NCBI RefSeq assembly: GCF_000186865.1
Contig: NW_008705611.1
Location: 153,485 to 213,184 of the forward strand
Direction of reading: 5' to 3'
DNA length: 59,700 nt
Source of the DNA: Aureococcus anophagefferens
Lineage: Eukaryota > Sar > Pelagophyceae > Pelagomonadales > Pelagomonadaceae
The notes beneath the pieces were generated by a model. The model worked only from the letters and a program-made list of their open reading frames with translations, was not told where the DNA came from and did not search any database. Positions 55,125 to 59,700 of the stretch are shown here, piece by piece. The position numbers were made by a program, and so were the translations under genes. How positions within the stretch are numbered: position 1 is the first letter of the stretch; each line of letters begins with the position of its first letter.

Positions 55125-58100
55125 TCATTTTTTTCTTGGTGTGGCGGCCGTGACATGGCGTCCGGCAGAGCCACGTCCCACGGCGCTTCGAGGATGTCCG
55201 TGGGCGACACCTCCAGGCAACGGAGGAAGCCGGCTTGGGGGAGCTGGTCGGACGAGCAGCCGCTGCCCCAAAGGACAGTCGTCCCCGAAGTCGACGGAGA
55301 CCGCGGCCGGCGGGGGGCGCGCCGCGGCCGACGTGACGGGGAAGGCGCCGCTCGCGAAGCGTTCGCGTCCGCCGCCGATCTCGCCCACCCGCACGGCCAA
55401 CCCGCCGTCGTCGCGCTTGGCGAGGACGGGCGAGAAGTCGAAGGGCGCTCCGTGGAACGAGACCTCGACGAGGCCGCCGTCGGGCGCGGCGCGCGGCGCC
55501 GCCGCCTCGTCCGCGACCGCGGCCTCCGCGTCCTTGACCTCCTCCTTGGCCTCGACCCGGGACTCCCCATCGATGTAGACCTTGGCCATCCCGGGACCGA
55601 AGAGGCCCGCGACCTTGGCCTTCGACGACTTCGGCTTGACCGTTCGCGGCGCGTAGGGGCCGTCGCGCTCCTTGGGCTCCGTGAGCTCCGGGAAGACCTC
55701 GACGATGGGCGCCGCCGCCTCGTCCGCGTCCTTGACCTCCTCGTCCACGCCCTTGGCCTCGACCCGGGACTCCCCATCGATGTAGACCTTGGCCATCCCG
55801 GGACCGAAGAGGCCCGCGACCTTGGCCTTCGACGACTTCGGCTTGACCATTCGCGGCGCGTAGCCGTCGCGCTCCTTGGGCTCCGTGAGCTCCGGGAAGA
55901 CCTCGACGATGGGCGCCGCCGTCTCGTCCGCGTCCGTGGCCTCCTCGTCCTTGACCCGGGATTCCCCATCCGTGTACAAGTAGACCTTGGCCTTCCCGGG
56001 ACCGAAGAGGCCCGCGACCTTGGCCTTCAACGACTTCCGCGACGACTCGACCGGGCCGTCGTCGTCGCGCTCCGTGAGCTCCGGGAAGCGGCGCGCGGCC
56101 TCGACGTCGTCGTCCTCGCCGTCCGCGTAGACCGCGATGTCCGAGCGGTCCACGACGGCGATGTCGTCCGGCCGGGCCGGGAGCGCCTTGCGGTCGCCCT
56201 TGGTGAGCGCAACGGGGTGCTTGCTGCGGTAGCGGTCGATCATGAAGGCGAGGGGCAGCGCGAGGATGCCCGCGATGGTCAGGAGGACGACGACGAGCAA
56301 CCAGATCGGCAGCTCGAGGCTCGCGGTGTCGATCTCGTCGTCGACGTCGTCGGTCGGCGCGGGCGTCGGGTCGGGCGTCGGGTAGTAGACGACGGCGACG
56401 TCGACGGAGAGGCCGCCGCAGGCTTCCGTGGCCTCGGAGGTCTCGTTCAGCCCGTAATATTCTTCGATCCTGGCCTGGATCATCGCGGCCGTGTCGCCGA
56501 GGTGATCGTACGTCGCGAGCCGCCGCCCCAGGCTCGCCAAATACGCGTCGATCTGGTAGTCGAACATGGTGATGTCCGCGCGGACGTCGCTGCAGCCCAT
56601 CGGGGTCGGCGCGGCCGTCGCGTTCGTCGCGTTCGCCGCGAGGAGCCGCCGCCGGCGGCCGTCCCCGCAGTTCGCCACGGTCTCGACGGCATCGGTGGAC
56701 AGGCCCAGGGCCGCCGCGAAGAACTTGCGGTTGATCTTCATGCCGTCGTGGAGCTCGAGTTTCGAGTCGCCGCAGGAGTCGACGCTGTCGTCAGATAAGC
56801 CAAAGTCGACGACGACGGCGAACTCGACGGGCGCCGCCGTCGGCGCCGCGGACGGCGCGGCCGTCGTCGGCGGCGCGCTGGGCCGCGGCGCGGGCACGCG
56901 CGTCGGGTTGCCGGGGAGCGCGGTCGGCGCGGCGCTCGGCGCGGCCGTCGACGGCGCGAGGCTCGGCGCGTCCGTCGGCGCCGCCGCGGGCGGCCGCGTC
57001 GGGTTGCCCGGGAGCGCCGTCGGGGCGTAGGTTGGCCTCGACGAGGACGGCGCGGCCGTCGAGGGTGTCGCCGTGGACGGCGCCGGCGACGGCGGAGGCG
57101 ACGGCGGAGCGGACGTCGGCGCGGGCGTCGGGTAGTAGACGACGGAGACGTCGACGGAGAAGCCGCCGCAGATTTCCGTGGCCTCGGCGGTCTCGTTCAG
57201 CCCGTAATAGCCTTCGATCATGGCCTGGATCGCGGCCTCCGCGTCGTCGAGGTCCTCGTACGTTGCGAGCCGCCGCCCCAGGCTCGCCAAATACGCGTTG
57301 ATCTCGTAGTCGAACATGGTGACGTCCGCGCGGACCTCGCTGCAGCCCGTCACGTTCGGCGCGGCCGTCGCGTTCGTCGCGTTCGCCGCGAGGAGCCGCC
57401 GGCGGCGGCTCCTCGAGGGCGTAACACTTCTTGATGCTCTAGAGAAATTCGTCGCCCCACCACAGGTCGCCACGGTCTCGACGGCGTCTTCGGACAGGCC
57501 AAGGGCCGCCGCGAAGAACCCGCCGTCGACCTTCGAGCCGTCGTGGAGCTCGAGGGCCGTGTCCTCGCAAGAGTTGACCGTGCCGTCAGGTAAGACGAAG
57601 TCGATGGCGACGGCGAACTCGACGGGCGCCGCCGTCGGCGCCGCGGACGGCGCGGCCGTCGTCGGCACCGCGCTGGGCCGCGGCGCGGGCACGCGCGTCG
57701 GGTTGCCGGGGAGCGCGGTCGGCGCGGCGCTCGGCGCGGCCGTCGACGGCGCGAGGCTCGGCGCGTCCGTCGGCGCCGCCGCGGGCGGCCGCGTCGGGTT
57801 GCCCGGGAGCGCCGTCGGGGCGTAGGTTGGCCTCGACGAGGACGGTGCGGCCGTCGAGGGTGTCGCCGTGGACGGCGCCGGCGACGGCAGGGGTGACGGC
57901 GCCGCGGTCGGCGCGGCACTCGGCACGGCCGTCGACGGCGCGAGGCTCGGCGCGTCCGTCGGCGCCGCCACGGGCGGCCGCGTCGGGTTGCCCGGGAGCG
58001 CCGTCGGGGCGTAGGTCGGCCTCGACGTGGACGGCGCGGCGGTCGAGGGTGTCGCCGTGGACGGCGCCGGCGACGGCGGAAGCGACGGCGCCGCGGACGG

Positions 58101-59700
58101 GCCCGCGGACGGTGCGGCCGTAGGTGCGGCCGTCGGCGCGACGGACGGCTCGGGCATCGGCGCGGCGGACGGCGCGGCCGTCGGCGCGGTCGTAGGTGCG
58201 GCCGTCGGCGCAGCGGACGGCGCGGCCGTCGTCGGCGCGGGCGTTAGGACTGCCGTCGGCGCCGCCGACGGCTCACGGAAGCAGCGGTTGAGCGCCTCCG
58301 AGTCGGGCACCGCCGGCGCTGACTCCCCCGCGTCGTTCAGGGCGGAGACGGTCAGGTGGACCACGACGGAGCAGGGAATGCGGTCGAGCATCGTGAAGCT
58401 GAAGGACTCGGGCTGGCGCCGCTTGCCGTAGCTGGACCCGTTGCCCCCCCAGCCGCCGGAGCCCCGCTCCCAGAGCGAGCGTCCGACGACGTCGCCGAGC
58501 TTGCGGCGGCGGAGCGACGACGCCTCGACGGTGACGAGGGCCGTCATCGTCGCGTTCGTCTCGTTGGTCTCCGCTTCGTAGATCGTGTAGTGCGTGGGGA
58601 TGCCCCCCTCGCCGGAATCGACCCAGGTCAACGCGGAGCTGTTGGAATCGAGCGTGACGTTCGCGGGAGGCCCCGGCGGCTCGAGCGCCGTCGGCGCCGC
58701 CGTCGGCGAGAACGTCAGCGTCGGCGCCGCCGTGGTGGGGTACGGCGTCGGCGCGGGGACGGGGACCTCCGTCGGATTCGACGTCGTTGGCGCCGGCGTC
58801 GGCGCCGGCCGCGGAGCCGCGGTGGGATTGCCAGGCGCGGGCGTCGGCGCGGGCGTCGGCGCCGGCTGCGGAGCCGCCGTCGGATTGCCAGGCACAGCCG
58901 TCGGCGCAGGCGTCGGGGCGGGCCGCGGCGAGGCCGACGGCTCGCCCGGAGCGGCGATCGGCGCCGGCGTCGGCGCCGGTCGAGGGGCTCCCGTCGGATT
59001 GCCAGGCACGGCCGTCGGCGCCGGCGTCGGCGCCGGCTGCGGAGCCGCCGTCGGATTGCCAGGCACAGCCGTCGGCGCAGGCGTCGGGGCGGGCCGCGGC
59101 GAGGCCGACGGCTCGCCCAGAGCGGCGATCGGCGCCGGCGTCGGCGCCGGTCGAGGGGCTCCCGTCGGATTGCCAGGCACGGCCGTCGGCGCCGGCGTCG
59201 GCGCCGGCTGCGGAGCCGCCGTCGGATTGCCAGGCACAGCCGTCGGCGCAGGCGTCGGGGCGGGCCGCGGCGAGGCCGACGGCTCGCCCAGAGCGGCGAT
59301 CGGCGCCGGCGTCGGCGCCGGTCGAGGGGCTCCCGTCGGATTGCCAGGCACGGCCGTCGGCGCCGGCGTCGGCGCCGGCTGCGGAGCCGCCGTCGGATTG
59401 CCAGGCACAGCCGTCGGCGCAGGCGTCGGGGCGGGCCGCGGCGAGGCCGACGGCTCGCCCGGAGCGGCGATCGGCGCCGGCGTCGGCGCCGGTCGAGAAG
59501 CTCCCGTCGGATTGCCAGGCACAGCCGTCGGCGCAGGCGTCGGGGCGGGCCGCGGCGAGGCCGACGGCTCGCCCGGAGCGGCGATCGGCGCCGGCGTCGG
59601 CGCCGGTCGAGGCGCGGCCGTCGGATTGCCAGGCGCAGCCGTCGGCGCCGGCGTCGGCGCCGGCTGCGGAGCCGCCGTCGGATTGCCAGGCACAGCCGTC
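55125..59700 (-). CDS. Giant single-pass surface protein with PTAP stalk, FN3 and two paired ectodomains (5'-partial)
   Basis: More than 1,520 residues are seen; the N-terminus lies beyond the right edge. From the N-terminal side: about 300 residues of Pro/Ala/Thr stalk built from 19-residue units (PGNPTAAPQPAPTPAPTAV), then an FN3-like domain (PPGPPANVTLDSNSSALTWV, about 58290-58690). More stalk follows. Two homologous domains of about 150 residues lie at about 57125-57640 and 56390-56830, each with FDYEINAYLASLGRRLATY-type and VDVSVVYYPTP-type blocks. A transmembrane helix (ELPIWLLVVVLLTIAGILAL, about 56240-56315) follows. The cytoplasmic tail has three repeats (SKAKVAGLFGPGMAKVYIDG, with VEVFPELTEPKERDG between). 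Pro-rich stalks of this kind are common on algal cell surfaces and are probably O-glycosylated. Its role may be adhesion or wall attachment; this is inference. Confidence 0.85.
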   Translation of the reverse strand, partial: TAVPGNPTAAPQPAPTPAPTAAPGNPTAAPRPAPTPAPIAAPGEPSASPRPAPTPAPTAVPGNPTGASRPAPTPAPIAAPGEPSASPRPAPTPAPTAVPGNPTAAPQPAPTPAPTAVPGNPTGAPRPAPTPAPIAALGEPSASPRPAPTPAPTAVPGNPTAAPQPAPTPAPTAVPGNPTGAPRPAPTPAPIAALGEPSASPRPAPTPAPTAVPGNPTAAPQPAPTPAPTAVPGNPTGAPRPAPTPAPIAAPGEPSASPRPAPTPAPTAVPGNPTAAPQPAPTPAPTPAPGNPTAAPRPAPTPAPTTSNPTEVPVPAPTPYPTTAAPTLTFSPTAAPTALEPPGPPANVTLDSNSSALTWVDSGEGGIPTHYTIYEAETNETNATMTALVTVEASSLRRRKLGDVVGRSLWERGSGGWGGNGSSYGKRRQPESFSFTMLDRIPCSVVVHLTVSALNDAGESAPAVPDSEALNRCFREPSAAPTAVLTPAPTTAAPSAAPTAAPTTAPTAAPSAAPMPEPSVAPTAAPTAAPSAGPSAAPSLPPSPAPSTATPSTAAPSTSRPTYAPTALPGNPTRPPVAAPTDAPSLAPSTAVPSAAPTAAPSPLPSPAPSTATPSTAAPSSSRPTYAPTALPGNPTRPPAAAPTDAPSLAPSTAAPSAAPTALPGNPTRVPAPRPSAVPTTAAPSAAPTAAPVEFAVAIDFVLPDGTVNSCEDTALELHDGSKVDGGFFAAALGLSEDAVETVATCGGATNFSRASRSVTPSRSRRRRLLAANATNATAAPNVTGCSEVRADVTMFDYEINAYLASLGRRLATYEDLDDAEAAIQAMIEGYYGLNETAEATEICGGFSVDVSVVYYPTPAPTSAPPSPPPSPAPSTATPSTAAPSSSRPTYAPTALPGNPTRPPAAAPTDAPSLAPSTAAPSAAPTALPGNPTRVPAPRPSAPPTTAAPSAAPTAAPVEFAVVVDFGLSDDSVDSCGDSKLELHDGMKINRKFFAAALGLSTDAVETVANCGDGRRRRLLAANATNATAAPTPMGCSDVRADITMFDYQIDAYLASLGRRLATYDHLGDTAAMIQARIEEYYGLNETSEATEACGGLSVDVAVVYYPTPDPTPAPTDDVDDEIDTASLELPIWLLVVVLLTIAGILALPLAFMIDRYRSKHPVALTKGDRKALPARPDDIAVVDRSDIAVYADGEDDDVEAARRFPELTERDDDGPVESSRKSLKAKVAGLFGPGKAKVYLYTDGESRVKDEEATDADETAAPIVEVFPELTEPKERDGYAPRMVKPKSSKAKVAGLFGPGMAKVYIDGESRVEAKGVDEEVKDADEAAAPIVEVFPELTEPKERDGPYAPRTVKPKSSKAKVAGLFGPGMAKVYIDGESRVEAKEEVKDAEAAVADEAAAPRAAPDGGLVEVSFHGAPFDFSPVLAKRDDGGLAVRVGEIGGGRERFASGAFPVTSAAARPPPAAVSVDFGDDCPLGQRLLVRPAPPSRLPPLPGGVAHGHPRSAVGRGSAGRHVTAATPRKK
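58790..59700 (-). repeat. 171-bp higher-order coding minisatellite
   Basis: The stalk is encoded by near-identical 171-bp units (57 residues). Each is made of three 57-bp subunits: PGNPTAAPQPAPTPAPTAV, PGNPTGAPRPAPTPAPIAA and LGEPSASPRPAPTPAPTAV. The marker gccaggcacagccgtcggcg recurs at about 58887, 59058, 59229 and 59400. The array continues off the right edge. Its high DNA identity suggests recent expansion or homogenisation, and its copy number is likely to vary between strains. Confidence 0.88.

Noticed and set aside
57410..57470. The AT-richer insertion in the first ectodomain as a 49-nt intron (GTGGGG...CTCGAG)
   Set aside because: Removing it would shift the frame out of the conserved RRRLLAANATNA block. 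Kept in, the frame stays open, so it is an in-frame insertion.
58790..59700. Regular repeats at the right edge as CRISPR or centromeric satellite
   Set aside because: The repeats stay open in one frame and encode a coherent Pro/Ala/Thr stalk with fixed 19-residue units, so they are coding minisatellites.
1..59700. Bacterial origin or contamination, suggested by very high GC and dense genes
   Set aside because: Spliceosomal introns, an axonemal dynein, RPAC2, MAF1, MYND and RING fingers and site-1 protease are all eukaryotic, and they are interleaved along the whole window.
1..59700. tRNA, rRNA, snRNA genes or riboswitches
   Set aside because: I saw no cloverleaf with A and B boxes, no rRNA-like stretch and no TPP-type conserved elements. 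A tRNAscan or Infernal run would be needed to exclude small RNAs fully.

Overview
The window is nuclear DNA from a eukaryotic alga, not a bacterium. It is very GC-rich. Genes carry short spliceosomal introns, which I could rebuild from reading frame and protein-family continuity. It encodes an axonemal dynein heavy chain, RNA polymerase I/III parts, site-1 protease, a cathepsin and plastid-type leader peptides. Together with ankyrin, SEL1/MYND and 'PTAP'-stalk surface proteins, this suggests a stramenopile. The intron-generating transposable elements (introners) resemble those reported from the pelagophyte Aureococcus anophagefferens. A pelagophyte close to Aureococcus is my best guess; no marker gene fixes the species.

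Layout. 0-10 kb: MATE transporter, thylakoid-type DUF6816 protein, unknown beta-repeat protein, CCDC174-like protein, EF-hand protein, sialic-acid-lyase-like aldolase (four exons), secreted unknown and a SEC14 protein. 10-24.8 kb: two ankyrin proteins, a DOT1-type methyltransferase, a membrane RING protein, phosphoacetylglucosamine mutase, RPAC2 and MAF1 (both RNA polymerase III related), an armadillo protein, a Tudor-like protein, an S1/winged-helix/RRM protein, a coiled-coil protein, a RetSat-type oxidoreductase and a plastid DUF1995 protein. 24.8-28.8 kb: a many-exon acidic secreted protein built from a tandemly duplicated exon cassette. 29-32 kb: small genes with looser codon use. 32.1-47.6 kb: one complete dynein heavy chain gene of 12 exons and 4,567 codons. 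47.8-59.7 kb: site-1 protease, MYND/RING/SEL1 protein, coiled-coil protein, ankyrin protein, cathepsin-B-like protease, and a giant PTAP-stalk membrane protein that runs off the right edge.

Genes lie very close together. Convergent neighbours often end within a few bases of each other, and one pair overlaps at the stop codons. Divergent neighbours share promoters of about 80-260 bp.

The most interesting system is the introners. Eight introns are copies of short elements with terminal inverted repeats. They are flanked by 8-bp target duplications that supply the 5' splice site. Six sit in the dynein gene, one in the DUF1995 gene and one in the acidic cassette gene, where only one of two paralogous cassettes carries it. 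Nine of 19 confidently rebuilt introns are GC-AG. Starts were chosen at ATG codons; exon limits are computed by eye from reading frame and homology and may be off by a base or two.
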